Source: Paludibaculum sp. (lineage in GTDB: Bacteria > Acidobacteriota > Terriglobia > Bryobacterales > Bryobacteraceae). From it: a stretch of DNA of 64,000 nucleotides. Every line of letters starts with the position of its first letter. The stretch's first letter is position 1. Location of the stretch: contig JARKQJ010000191.1 in assembly GCA_029973955.1 (NCBI GenBank), forward strand, positions 1 to 64,000, read 5' to 3'. The notes beneath the pieces are model-generated. The model was not told the DNA's origin, did no database searches, and saw nothing but the letters and a program-made list of their open reading frames with translations. Positions 37,218 to 46,202 of this stretch are shown here, one piece after another. The translations under genes and the position numbers were made by a program.

Positions 37218-38483
37218 TTAGCTCGACAGAGCGCCAGTCAGATCGCCCTGCGCATCGAACTCCAATTCCAGCGGCGATCCCAGTTTCTCTACCGAATCCG
37301 CCTGCGCTTCGCTGACCTGGGCATTGGTTGAGATCGCCAGCTCAGTCAAATCCTGCGTGTTGCGAATCCAGCAGTAGGTGACGTCGGCGCGATTCAGACG
37401 CCCGGTGGTTTTCCAGATCGCTTCCAGGCAGGCCCGGTCCGAGGCGAAAGTGGCGGGGATCTTCAGGCAGGCCAACGCGCCCGACGTCAGCCCATTTACA
37501 TACGTCGGTTTGCGCTGAACCTTCCTCACTAATCTGCGGTGAACCGCGTCCGCCATGCCGATTCCGATGGCATTTCCGTGACTCAATGGGTGGATATCCC
37601 GCACGTAAACGCGCCCGACAGGCGGCGCCATCCCCCAGGGGTTCACGTTGCCATGGATGTCGCGATTGATCACCTTGGGATCCATTCCCGATCCGGACCA
37701 GTTCTTCCCCAGTTCATTCACGATCAAGAAGTCCACTGAATCCAAGGGGATGCGCGGCATCCAGGACTTTGACAGCTCGAGCAGTTCTTCTTCCCGCCGC
37801 TCCATCCGCGCCACGGGGACCACTTCCAGATGCGCCGTCTGGTGATGCGCATCTTCCAGAATTGCCAGGCCGCCGAGAATCTTCCCCGTCCCCAGCACCT
37901 GCCTGCCGACGCTGCGGATCACCGCCTCCAGGCCGATCGCGTGGCCGTGGGCGTGATAGCGCTGTGCACCGGCCAGCTTGCCGAGCCCGATCGCCATCAT
38001 CTTGAACAGACCGCTTTCCAGTCTGCCGGCAAAATCGGTGTGGCGTTTGATGCGCCCGCACAGCATCACCCCATCGGCCTGGAATGCCGTGCGATCCATC
38101 ACCACTTCGATCCCCTCGGCTGTCGCGCCCAACTCCACCACTGCCAACGAACTACGCACCGGGCAGCCCATCGACTCTTCCGTCAAACCATAGCGCGCCA
38201 GCACTTGCGCCTGCCCCGGACCCGTGGCCGCGCCGTGGCTCCCCATGGCTGGGAAGAGAAATGGCCGCATTCCCCTCGCTTTCCACCAGGCCACCGCGGC
38301 GCCCACGATCCGGTCGAGATTGGCAATGCCCCGGCTGCCGACTCCGATGGCGATTTGAGCGCCGGGCTTCAGGCCGTGGTCCAGGCCAGCCGCATCCAGT
38401 TGAGCGCAGATCGTGCCGGTGATGTCAGTGAGCGCGCGTGAAGGCAGTTTCTGTCGGACCAGATAGTACGGGGGGAACTGCAT
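37218..38483 (-). CDS. Lactate racemase-like (LarA N-terminal / DUF2088) protein
   Basis: 421 residues. Family features are PAMGSHGAATGPGQAQVL, YGLTEESMGCPVRSS, ADGVMLCGRIKRHTDFAG, ESGLFKMMAIGLGKLAGAQRYH. The histidines in GSHG and KRHT match those around the nickel-pincer cofactor of LarA. True lactate racemase is less likely because no larB, larC or larE lies nearby; many such proteins act on other 2-hydroxy acids. No signal peptide, cytoplasmic. Confidence 0.78.
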   Translation of the reverse strand: MQFPPYYLVRQKLPSRALTDITGTICAQLDAAGLDHGLKPGAQIAIGVGSRGIANLDRIVGAAVAWWKARGMRPFLFPAMGSHGAATGPGQAQVLARYGLTEESMGCPVRSSLAVVELGATAEGIEVVMDRTAFQADGVMLCGRIKRHTDFAGRLESGLFKMMAIGLGKLAGAQRYHAHGHAIGLEAVIRSVGRQVLGTGKILGGLAILEDAHHQTAHLEVVPVARMERREEELLELSKSWMPRIPLDSVDFLIVNELGKNWSGSGMDPKVINRDIHGNVNPWGMAPPVGRVYVRDIHPLSHGNAIGIGMADAVHRRLVRKVQRKPTYVNGLTSGALACLKIPATFASDRACLEAIWKTTGRLNRADVTYCWIRNTQDLTELAISTNAQVSEAQADSVEKLGSPLELEFDAQGDLTGALSS

Positions 38484-38521
38484 CCCCCCATTCTATGAGA
38501 GGGGGCCAGGCAGAGGTGAAT

Positions 38522-39139
38522 TCAGATCTTCTCCCACTCCTTTTCGAGCATGCGGGAATACTCGCCGGAGGCAAACAGCTCATACCTGAAGTTCTTCGGA
38601 GACAGCGTCACGTAGGTGGTCAGGCCCTGGCGAGTGGTGAACATCTGGTCCGCGTAGCGGTAGTAGTACCGCACGAAAGTGGGGTTGAGAATCTCCAGGT
38701 CCGGTACATGGGTGAAGACCGAGTTCAGCCCGAAGGCCCGCGTGAAGATCGACTTGTAGTCCGCCACGCCCCAGCGCGTGAGCTTCGTGCGCACGGATTC
38801 CGGCGGCTCATCCACCAGCAGTTGGATAAAACTCGGCGCCGTGATCCCGGCCTGCTGCAAAACGGCATCTCTGGAGGCCAGTTCCGAGCATTGATCCACC
38901 CAGCGCTGCAAATCCTTGCCCACGTAGTAGAGCATGCGCAGTTCGCAGAGACGGCCGGCGAGCAACCGGTGGACGATTTCGTCCTGCGATAGCTCTCCCG
39001 AGGGAAGCAGCCCCTGCAACATCAGGTGGGCGCGCGAACTCTCCACCAGCTTATCCGCCCCGGTAGGGTCAGAGAAGGGATGCAGGATGATGGGAGGCAA
39101 CTCCCATACTTCACCTTTTGGCAACGTTGCTACTTGCAT
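38522..39139 (-). CDS. Hypothetical protein
   Basis: 205 residues, soluble, no signal peptide or recognised motif. It is predicted mainly helical, with a conserved-looking Tyr/Arg-rich C-terminal half (FVRYYYRYADQMFTT) and Leu-rich ELRMLYYVGKDLQRWVDQC in the middle. It lies between the M28 peptidase and LarA-like genes on the same strand, 68 bases from the former. I cannot name a function. Confidence 0.65.
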   Translation of the reverse strand: MQVATLPKGEVWELPPIILHPFSDPTGADKLVESSRAHLMLQGLLPSGELSQDEIVHRLLAGRLCELRMLYYVGKDLQRWVDQCSELASRDAVLQQAGITAPSFIQLLVDEPPESVRTKLTRWGVADYKSIFTRAFGLNSVFTHVPDLEILNPTFVRYYYRYADQMFTTRQGLTTYVTLSPKNFRYELFASGEYSRMLEKEWEKI

Positions 39140-39207
39140 GCCTTCTCTACTGATCGGCCGTTTGGGCGCAGGCCCTTAGGGGAAATCTACCGCCATTCCC
39201 CTCGCTC

Positions 39208-41037
39208 TCAGCGCATCTGAGCGCGCGATCGCAGCTTGGCCTTCGTTTCCAGCACCTGGGCGCCCCGCTTGTACTTCACCACCACCTCGTCGCCGGGCTT
39301 CTTGGCGCGCAGCGCGTAGGTGAAATCATAGAGGCTCGAGATGGCTTTGCCGTCGAATTCAACGATCAGATCGCCGCCCTTCAAGCCCGCCTCATCCGCG
39401 GGAGAACCCTTCGTCACATCCGACACCCGGAACCCGCCCTTGGTCTCGCCCATGTCCGGAATCGAGCCGAACCAGGCTCCGCCTCCGGCGGCGCTCGCCG
39501 TGGCCGTGGGCTGCGGCGCCTGCGTCTTGATGTACTTGGGCCGGTCGGCCGCCGAGGCCAGCTTCCCGGTCACCGCGGCCACCACCTGCAGCATGTCCGC
39601 CGCGCTCTCGTGGTCGATCTTCTCCCACGTATCGCTCGGCTTGTGATAGTCCGCGTGCAGCCCGGAGAAGAAGAAGAGCACGGGCACCTGCTTGGTGGTG
39701 AACGAGAAATGGTCGCTCGAACCGTAGCCGCCCTGGTCGGAGAGATCGTAGTTCAGCGCGGACTTGCCTTTGGCCTCATCCAGGTAAGCCTTCAGCGTGT
39801 CGCCCGTGCCGGTGCCGCCCACGAACACGCGCTTGTCCTTGATGCGGCCGATCATGTCCATGTTGATCATCGCCGCGGCCTTGTCCAACGGCTTGATCGG
39901 ATTGTTCACGTAGTAGTTTGAGCCGATCAGGCCCAGTTCTTCGCCCGAGAACGCCAGGAACAGAATGCCGCGCTTCTGTTTCGGCTGGCCCGCGAAGTAG
40001 GCCGCCATCTCCAGCAGCCCTGCGGTGCCGGAGGCGTTGTCGTCCGCGCCGAAGTGAATGGCCTTGCCCGCCTGGTCCGGAGCCATGGAACTCTGCTCGC
40101 CCATGCCCAGGTGATCGTAGTGCGCACCCAGGATCACATACTCGTCGGTCTCACCCGGCAGGTAGCCGCAGACGTTCGGCACGTTCTTCTGCTCCCGCTT
40201 GACCTCCGCCGCCAACTCCACTTGCAGACCCTTGAAGTCCAGGTGCTTCGGCTTTAGGGTCTTGTCCACCTCTTCGACCCAGCTCCTGATGCTCGTGCCG
40301 GAAGCGGCCAGCCACTTGTCGGCCAGTTCGGCGCGGATCTGCACGAACGGCACGTCGGGCGAGTTCGGGCCCACGCGGTTGGAGAACTTCTCCAGCGTGT
40401 CCGGATCGGACGGATGGTTGGAGGCGTCGTTCACATAGAGCACCGCCACGGCGCCGTGGAACTTGGCGTTTACCGCCTTGATCTGCGTCTGTGCGTGATT
40501 GGTGTAAACCTTCCCGGCGAACTTGCTCTTCTCGTCGAACTCCTGCGGCTCATGGCGCAGCAGCAGTACCACCTTGCCTTTCACGTCGAGGCCCGCGTAG
40601 TCGTCGTAGTCGTACTCCGGAGCGGTGATGCCATAGCCGGCGAAAACCACCGGCGCGGTCACCCTGCCGTTGCCTGAGAAGTTGAACGGCTGGAACTCCT
40701 GGCCCAGCGTGGCGCTCGTCTTCTTCGACCCGTTCTCGCCATAAGCAAAACGGTTGCCCTTGCCCAGCTTCGCGTTCGTCGTCACCTGGAAGCGCTGATA
40801 GTAGCTCTTGCCGTCAGCCGGGGCGATGCCCAGAGACTTGAACCTGCCGGCGATGAACCTGGCCGCCTGCTCCAATTGCGGGGTTCCCGTACCGCGGCCT
40901 CTGAACTTCTCCGAAGCCAGCGTCTTCACGTCGTTCTGGTACTCCATGGCGCTGATCTTGCCCTTTTCCGGGGCCGCCAGGCAGAGGGAGGCGGACAGGA
41001 CACTGGCCGCGAACAGGCGAGTCGAGTATGAAATCAT
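39208..41037 (-). CDS. M28-family metallopeptidase with PA insert and C-terminal PDZ domain
   Basis: 609 residues with a signal peptide (about 1-21). The order is an N-terminal M28 part, a PA-like domain (about 105-240; VFAGYGITAPEYDYDDYAG), the zinc core GAHYDHLG, GADDNASGTAG, FSGEELGLIG, MDMIGR and SSDHFSF, and a PDZ domain at about 520-600 (GSPADEAGLKGGDLIVEFDGK). All zinc ligands appear present. It is an exported aminopeptidase or similar. It starts 7 bases after the DsbA-like gene and probably belongs to the cyd operon. Confidence 0.9.
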   Translation of the reverse strand: MISYSTRLFAASVLSASLCLAAPEKGKISAMEYQNDVKTLASEKFRGRGTGTPQLEQAARFIAGRFKSLGIAPADGKSYYQRFQVTTNAKLGKGNRFAYGENGSKKTSATLGQEFQPFNFSGNGRVTAPVVFAGYGITAPEYDYDDYAGLDVKGKVVLLLRHEPQEFDEKSKFAGKVYTNHAQTQIKAVNAKFHGAVAVLYVNDASNHPSDPDTLEKFSNRVGPNSPDVPFVQIRAELADKWLAASGTSIRSWVEEVDKTLKPKHLDFKGLQVELAAEVKREQKNVPNVCGYLPGETDEYVILGAHYDHLGMGEQSSMAPDQAGKAIHFGADDNASGTAGLLEMAAYFAGQPKQKRGILFLAFSGEELGLIGSNYYVNNPIKPLDKAAAMINMDMIGRIKDKRVFVGGTGTGDTLKAYLDEAKGKSALNYDLSDQGGYGSSDHFSFTTKQVPVLFFFSGLHADYHKPSDTWEKIDHESAADMLQVVAAVTGKLASAADRPKYIKTQAPQPTATASAAGGGAWFGSIPDMGETKGGFRVSDVTKGSPADEAGLKGGDLIVEFDGKAISSLYDFTYALRAKKPGDEVVVKYKRGAQVLETKAKLRSRAQMR

Positions 41038-41044
41038 GGTCGGT

Positions 41045-41962
41045 TCAGTTCTTTCCGGGGATGGGGAGGGTGACTTCGCAGCATTTTTCGCCCGATTCGG
41101 GGTGCTTTTTCGCGTAGTCGAGTTCCCAGTCGATGATGGCCTTCAACTGTTGCCACGGCACGGAACCGGGCACCATGCGGCCGTTCACGAAAAGCGTGGG
41201 CGTGGAGTTCACGCGCAGTTGCCGCCCTTCGGTAAGGTTGCGTCTGATCTCCGCTTCGGTGGCGCGAGTATCGTAGCAACGCGAGAATTGCAGCGTGTCG
41301 AGCCCTTTGGATTGCACCCACTCGCCTACCTTGGCCTTGACGTTCTCCGGCGTCACCTCGGACTGCTTCTCGAAGATCCAGTCGTGGTACTCCCAGAAGG
41401 CGGCCGGTTTCTGACGGAAGACGCAACGACCGGCGATGGATGCGGACATGGCCCACGGGTGAATCTGCTCGATGGGAAAGTCCTTGAAATAGAGCCGGAC
41501 GTCGTTGGGGAAGGTCTGCAGCAGGTTGGTCCGCAAAGTCTTCGCCTCTTCCTTGCAGTAGCCGCACTGAAAGTCACTGAAGGCAACCACCACCACCTTG
41601 GCGCCGGGCGTGCCCAGGCTCGGCTGGAGGTCGGTTTTCAACTTCGCCAGTTCCTTGGTGAAGGGGCTCTTGTCGATGTCGAAGACCGAGCCTCGGATCA
41701 TCGTCTTGCCGTCCAGGCTCACATAGAAGATCTCGTCGAGCGACGCCTGTTGATAGGCGCCGGTCACTTTGACCTCCTGATATCCGGGCATCGGTGCCGG
41801 CGCCGGGTCCGCCACCGTCACGGTAATCTGCGGTGTCCACAGCATCAGATGGCGAACATAGGCTTCGATCTTCGCCTTGTCGATGCCGGGGGCGCCCTGC
41901 GCAAAGAGAGACACACAACAACTGAGCAGGGCCAGTGCGGCCCTGCCTGCAAATCGAGTCAT
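41045..41962 (-). CDS. DsbA-like periplasmic thiol:disulfide oxidoreductase
   Basis: 305 residues with a signal peptide (about 1-23). An N-terminal domain (about 25-110) of unknown type precedes a DsbA/thioredoxin-like domain with active site CGYC (FSDFQCGYCKEE), the long helical insert (IHPWAMSASIAGRC), and the cis-Pro in NSTPTLFVNG. Two further cysteines (C in AGRC and SRCYD) may form a second redox pair. It is 18 bases downstream of cydB, which suggests a link between disulfide formation and the quinone pool. Confidence 0.85.
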   Translation of the reverse strand: MTRFAGRAALALLSCCVSLFAQGAPGIDKAKIEAYVRHLMLWTPQITVTVADPAPAPMPGYQEVKVTGAYQQASLDEIFYVSLDGKTMIRGSVFDIDKSPFTKELAKLKTDLQPSLGTPGAKVVVVAFSDFQCGYCKEEAKTLRTNLLQTFPNDVRLYFKDFPIEQIHPWAMSASIAGRCVFRQKPAAFWEYHDWIFEKQSEVTPENVKAKVGEWVQSKGLDTLQFSRCYDTRATEAEIRRNLTEGRQLRVNSTPTLFVNGRMVPGSVPWQQLKAIIDWELDYAKKHPESGEKCCEVTLPIPGKN

Positions 41963-41980
41963 GAATTACATTCTAGCGTT

Positions 41981-43024
41981 TCAGTAGCCGCCCTCTTCCA
42001 TCCTGACTTTTCCGGCGAACTTCCGGTACAGGTAGAAATGGTAGCAGAGCGTCAGCAGAATGCCCGGCGCAAACCAGAGCAGGCCGATCCGCAGGCCGTA
42101 TTCCGGCGCCGACGCATTGGCGATGGTCAGGCTCAGCGACGGATCCTGGTTGGCCGGCAACACGTTTGGAAAGACTCCAAACACAACACTGGTCAACATA
42201 CCCAGGATGTACAGCGCAGAACTGAGAAACGCCGGCAGTTGCTGTGCGCGGCGGTGAAAGACGAAGATCCCCGCCAGCCCCAGCACGGCCAGGGCGGGGA
42301 AGAGATAGCCGGCCGGATTCGCCGCGAAACTCTCGCTTAGATGCGGCTGCAGTTGAAAGCTCACGATGGTGGTGACGATGGTGAGCAGAACCACTCCCGG
42401 CCAGACCAGCGCGGAGATCTTTCGCGCGCGCGCCAGAATCTCGCCCTCCGTCTTATACGCCACCCACAGCGCGCCGTGCTGCATGAGCGTGGCGAAGGCG
42501 AAGACGCCGACCAGGATGGTGTACCAGTCCAGCACCCCCGGATGCGCGCCAGGCTGGAAGTTGGTCCACAGAGGCAGGAAGAAGTCGCCCTGCGCGTCCA
42601 GCGGAACGCCGCGCACGACATTGCCCAGCGCCGCGCCGAAGAAAATAGCCAGCAGCGCGCTGGCGAGGCTGAACACCACGTCCCAGAACGGGCGCCAGAC
42701 AGGGTTGTCGATGTGGCTGCGGAACTCCACCGAGGAGCCGCGCAGAATCAACAGCCACAGCACGATCATCAGCGGCAGATAGAAGCCGCTGAAGGAGGAG
42801 GCGTAGAGCGCCGGAAACGCAAAGTAGAGCGCGCCGCCGCCGGCCAGCAGCCACACCTCATTGCCGTCCCAAACCGGGCCGATCGACTTCAGCACGGCGC
42901 GCCGTTCCCGATCGGTCTTCGCCACCAGCAGATGCACGATGCCGGCCCCCAGGTCGAAGCCGTCCAGCACCACGTAGATGGCCACCATACAGGCCACAAT
43001 CCAAAACCAGATGACGGGTAGCAT
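41981..43024 (-). CDS. cydB: Cytochrome bd-type quinol oxidase subunit II
   Basis: 347 residues, about nine hydrophobic helices. VLDGFDLGAGIVHLL, WDGNEVWLLAGGGALYFAFPALYA and RGSSVEFRSH are standard CydB segments. A strong AGGAGG lies ten bases before the ATG. It follows cydA by 21 bases. No CydX-like short gene is visible downstream. Confidence 0.93.
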   Translation of the reverse strand: MLPVIWFWIVACMVAIYVVLDGFDLGAGIVHLLVAKTDRERRAVLKSIGPVWDGNEVWLLAGGGALYFAFPALYASSFSGFYLPLMIVLWLLILRGSSVEFRSHIDNPVWRPFWDVVFSLASALLAIFFGAALGNVVRGVPLDAQGDFFLPLWTNFQPGAHPGVLDWYTILVGVFAFATLMQHGALWVAYKTEGEILARARKISALVWPGVVLLTIVTTIVSFQLQPHLSESFAANPAGYLFPALAVLGLAGIFVFHRRAQQLPAFLSSALYILGMLTSVVFGVFPNVLPANQDPSLSLTIANASAPEYGLRIGLLWFAPGILLTLCYHFYLYRKFAGKVRMEEGGY

Positions 43025-43045
43025 GTCTGATCTCTCCTCCTTTTC

Positions 43046-44380
43046 CTAGTGCGCCGGACCTTCGTGCCCAGGGCCGTGTTCAATCTCGCGCCAGATCATG
43101 AACAGTCCCAGCATCAGCAGCAGAGTGTAGATGCCGAGAAAGCCCAGCAGCGTGAACATCGCGCTGCCGCTGGAGACATGCGGCGAGACGCCGGCCGACG
43201 TGCGCATCAGCCCGTAGATCAGCCACGGTTGGCGGCCCAACTCGGCCGTCATCCAGCCGGCCGTGTTGGCGACATAGGGCAGCGGCATGGCCAGCATCAG
43301 AATCCAAAGCAGTGGTTTCGATTCCAGCAGCTTGCCGCGCCGCAGTTGGAGGAAAGACAGGGCCATGATGGCGATGAAGATCGTGCCCAGGCCCACCATG
43401 ATGTGGAAGCTGTAATAGAGCAGAGGAATGTTGTCCGGCCACTGGTCGCGAGGGAAATCGTTCAGGCCTTTCACCTCCGCCTCCCAGCGCTTGTGCGTAA
43501 TGAAGCTCAGCGCGCCGGGGATCAGGAACGGGTTGTCCAGGCGCTGCTTCTCGACGTCGGGCTGGCCCAGGATGGCGATCGGCGCGCCCGTCGCCGTTTC
43601 AAAGTGGCCTTCCATCGCCGCCAGAGTCACCGGTTGATGACGCCCCACCAGCTTGCCCTGCTGGTCGCCCGTGGGGAATGCCACGAGCAGCGCGGCCAGG
43701 ACGCCCACCGTCACGCCGAGCTTGAGGAATGTGGGGCCGTAGCTGTCGTGCTTCTTCAGCAGCACATAGAGCGCGCCGATCCCCGCCATCGCGAACGAGC
43801 CGGTGACCACGCCGCCTAGAATCGCGTGCCAGAACTGCCAGAACGCCCACTCATTGAAGAGCAGAGTCGTCCAACTGGTCAGGATGATCTCGCCCTTCGA
43901 GCCCAGCGTGTAGCCGACCGGGTGCTGCATCCAGGCATCGGTCGCGACAATCAGGTATGCCGAGAGCCAGCTGCCCACCCACACCGCCATCGCCGAGAAC
44001 CAGTGACCCACGCGTCCGAGGATCTTTTCGCCATAGAGAAAGAGTCCCAGAAAACTGCTTTCGAGGAAGAAGGAGTAGAGACCTTCCATGCCCAGCGTGT
44101 GCCCGATGACGCCGCCCGCGGCGCGCGAAAACTGAGACCAGTTGGTGCCGAACTGAAACTCCATCGGGATGCCGGTCACCACCCCGAGCGCGAAATTGAT
44201 CGCGAAGATCTTGGCCCAGAAGCGGGCCGCGTCGTTATAGTGTTCGTCCCCCGTTTTCAGGGCCATGGTTTTGAAGACGAATAGGAGAAAGCCCAAACCC
44301 AGCGTGAGTTGGACAAAGAGGTAATGGAACGTGATCGTGAACGCGAAGTGGAAGCGATGGAGCGCGAGTGCGGAGTCCAT
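43046..44380 (-). CDS. cydA: Cytochrome bd-type quinol oxidase subunit I
   Basis: 444 residues, shorter than the ~520 of E. coli, consistent with a short Q-loop. H19 (HFAFTITFHY), the haem b595/d ligand, is in the expected place. GIPMEFQFGTNWS, FLGLFLYGEKILGRVGHW and GWMTAELGRQPW are typical CydA. Membrane enzyme reducing O2 with quinol, with high oxygen affinity. First gene of the cydA-cydB-DsbA-like-M28 set. Confidence 0.93.
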   Translation of the reverse strand: MDSALALHRFHFAFTITFHYLFVQLTLGLGFLLFVFKTMALKTGDEHYNDAARFWAKIFAINFALGVVTGIPMEFQFGTNWSQFSRAAGGVIGHTLGMEGLYSFFLESSFLGLFLYGEKILGRVGHWFSAMAVWVGSWLSAYLIVATDAWMQHPVGYTLGSKGEIILTSWTTLLFNEWAFWQFWHAILGGVVTGSFAMAGIGALYVLLKKHDSYGPTFLKLGVTVGVLAALLVAFPTGDQQGKLVGRHQPVTLAAMEGHFETATGAPIAILGQPDVEKQRLDNPFLIPGALSFITHKRWEAEVKGLNDFPRDQWPDNIPLLYYSFHIMVGLGTIFIAIMALSFLQLRRGKLLESKPLLWILMLAMPLPYVANTAGWMTAELGRQPWLIYGLMRTSAGVSPHVSSGSAMFTLLGFLGIYTLLLMLGLFMIWREIEHGPGHEGPAH

Positions 44381-44474
44381 AGGAATGGTGGGAAATCCTC
44401 CTGCCTCCTAGAATGCCAGAGATAAGAGGGCGTGAAAGTCTAATTGACGGAACGGTGCGGATTCCTCCGCTCCA

Positions 44475-45347
44475 TCATCGGCCGCGGCGCTCAATCGCGA
44501 CGGCGATCTCCGCGCCAATCCGCGCATTATTCCTGATCAACGCCACGTTGCTTTCCAGGCTCCTCCCGCCGGTAATCGCCTTGATCTCGGCCAGCAGGAA
44601 CGGCGTCAACCCTTTGCCGCTCACGCCGGAAATTTCCGCTCGGCTCAGCGCTTCCTCAATCGCCGCCCGGGTCTCCTCTTCCGGAAGAGCGCACTCGGCC
44701 GGCAGCGGAGCCGCAATCAACATTCCGCCTCGAAAGCCCAGCCGCTTGCGAGCATCCCACGCCGACGCCACTTCCTCCGCGCGGTCTACTCTCCATCCGC
44801 TGGCGAATCCGCTTCGCCGGGAATAGAACAACGGAAACTCCTCCGCCTGCCAGGTGCCTACCGGCACGCGCTGCGTCTCCAGCCACTCCAACGTTGCTCC
44901 GATGTCCATGAACGCCTTCGCGCCCGCGCACACCGACACCACCGGATACTCCGCGATCGCCGGCAGGTCCGCCGAAATGTCGAAGTCGCGAGAAGCGTGC
45001 GGCCCCACCGCGCCGATGCCGCCCGTCACGAACACTTCAATCCCCGCGCGCGCCGCCAGGGCCATGCTCGCCCCGGCCGTTACCGCTGCATCGGCCTTCT
45101 GCGCCACCGCCAGCGGAATGTCGCGCTCGCAGGCCTTCCACACACCCTGCTTCGTGCCGATCTCCTCGATCTGCTCCGGCGTCAACCCCACCACAATCTC
45201 ACCCTTCAAGATCCCCAGCGTCTTCGGCTCCGCGCCGGCTTCGCGCACAATCCGCTCCACCTCCAGCGCCGTCTCCACGTTGCGCGGGTAAGGCATCCCA
45301 TGCGCGATGATGGTCGACTCCAGCGCCACTATCGGCCCTTCACCCAT
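44475..45347 (-). CDS. psuG: Pseudouridine-5'-phosphate glycosidase
   Basis: 290 residues from the ATG at 45347, preceded by GGAG at six bases; an ATG at 45359 is in frame. PsuG features include ALESTIIAHGMPYPRN, ILKGEIVVGLT, KADAAVTAGASMALA, VFVTGGIGAVGPHASRDFDISADL and VGTWQAEEFPLFYSRRSG. It splits pseudouridine phosphate into uracil and ribose 5-phosphate. PsuK is not adjacent. Its start overlaps the 3' end of gluQ by 19 bases, so the two are translationally linked. Confidence 0.92.
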   Translation of the reverse strand: MGEGPIVALESTIIAHGMPYPRNVETALEVERIVREAGAEPKTLGILKGEIVVGLTPEQIEEIGTKQGVWKACERDIPLAVAQKADAAVTAGASMALAARAGIEVFVTGGIGAVGPHASRDFDISADLPAIAEYPVVSVCAGAKAFMDIGATLEWLETQRVPVGTWQAEEFPLFYSRRSGFASGWRVDRAEEVASAWDARKRLGFRGGMLIAAPLPAECALPEEETRAAIEEALSRAEISGVSGKGLTPFLLAEIKAITGGRSLESNVALIRNNARIGAEIAVAIERRGR

Positions 45348-46135
45348 CGGTTTCTCCATTCCTCCACCGCCGCTTCCAGAGTTCTCGAATCCAATTCCAG
45401 GAAACCCAGCGCCGCCGCCAACGCAACATCCGCTTGCATCTCATCCACCGCGCGGGCCTGCGTCTGCTTGCTCAACTTGTCCCCATCCTCGCCCATCACC
45501 AAAGGGTGATGCAGATACCGCGGCGTAGGCAGACCCAGCGCCCGTTGCAGCAGAATCTGCCGCGGCGTCGAATCCAGCAGATCCGCCCCGCGCACCACGT
45601 CCGTCACGCCCTGCTCTCCGTCGTCCACAACCACGGCCAGTTGATATGCGAAATACCCATCCGCCCGCAGCACCACAAAATCTCCCACCTCAGCACCCAC
45701 ATCCTGCGAGAACCGTCCCCTCCACCGGTCTTCGAATGACACCGCTTCGTCCTCCACCAGGAACCGCCACGCCCGCACCTGTGCGCAGCCCTGGCGACAG
45801 GTTCCCGGATACCGCCCTTCGCCCGCCTCCTTCCTGGAGCACGCGCACCCATAGGCCATTCGCCCGTCCTTCAATCTCTGCAAGGCCGCCTGGTACGCGT
45901 CTTTCCTTTCGCTCTGCACGATCACCGCCCCATCCCACTCCAGCCCGAACCGCTCCAGCGTCTGTAGAATCGAATCCGCCCAAATCTGCTTGCAGCGCGG
46001 CTCGTCCACATCCTCCATCCGCACCAGCCACTCTCCGCCATGCGCCCGCGCATCCAGCCACGACGCCACCGCCGCCACCAGCGATCCCAGGTGCAGCGGC
46101 CCCGTCGGCGAAGGCGCGAATCGTCCTCGATACAT
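45329..46135 (-). CDS. gluQ: Glutamyl-Q tRNA(Asp) synthetase
   Basis: 268 residues, the typical size. It is a truncated GluRS-like class I synthetase lacking the anticodon domain. The HIGH-equivalent is PTGPLHLGSL (10-19), the KMSKS-equivalent GDKLSKQ, and a zinc site is formed by C97-x-C99, Y109 and C113. It attaches glutamate to queuosine of tRNA(Asp). It overlaps psuG downstream. Confidence 0.93.
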   Translation of the reverse strand: MYRGRFAPSPTGPLHLGSLVAAVASWLDARAHGGEWLVRMEDVDEPRCKQIWADSILQTLERFGLEWDGAVIVQSERKDAYQAALQRLKDGRMAYGCACSRKEAGEGRYPGTCRQGCAQVRAWRFLVEDEAVSFEDRWRGRFSQDVGAEVGDFVVLRADGYFAYQLAVVVDDGEQGVTDVVRGADLLDSTPRQILLQRALGLPTPRYLHHPLVMGEDGDKLSKQTQARAVDEMQADVALAAALGFLELDSRTLEAAVEEWRNRWVKGR

Positions 46136-46160
46136 CTCCTGCTATTCTCACCCACTCGGC

Positions 46161-46166
46161 TATCAT
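46161..46166 (+). promoter_or_regulatory. Possible -10 element of the sugar operon
   Basis: TATCAT (five of six to TATAAT) lies about 37 bases before the GTG start; a matching -35 is not evident. A near-palindrome ATTGAG-AGAT-CTCATT overlaps its end and continues to about 46180. Confidence 0.3.
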
Positions 46167-46202
46167 TGAGAGATCTCATTCCCTAGAGGACGCTTCCACG
46201 CA

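Noticed and set aside
25000..38500. dif-like XerCD site near the skew change
   Set aside because: Inspection of the AT-richer intergenic pieces gave no 28-bp two-arm palindrome convincing enough to name.
41963..41980. CydX small subunit gene after cydB
   Set aside because: Only 18 bases separate cydB from the DsbA-like start, and no short hydrophobic frame is visible close by.
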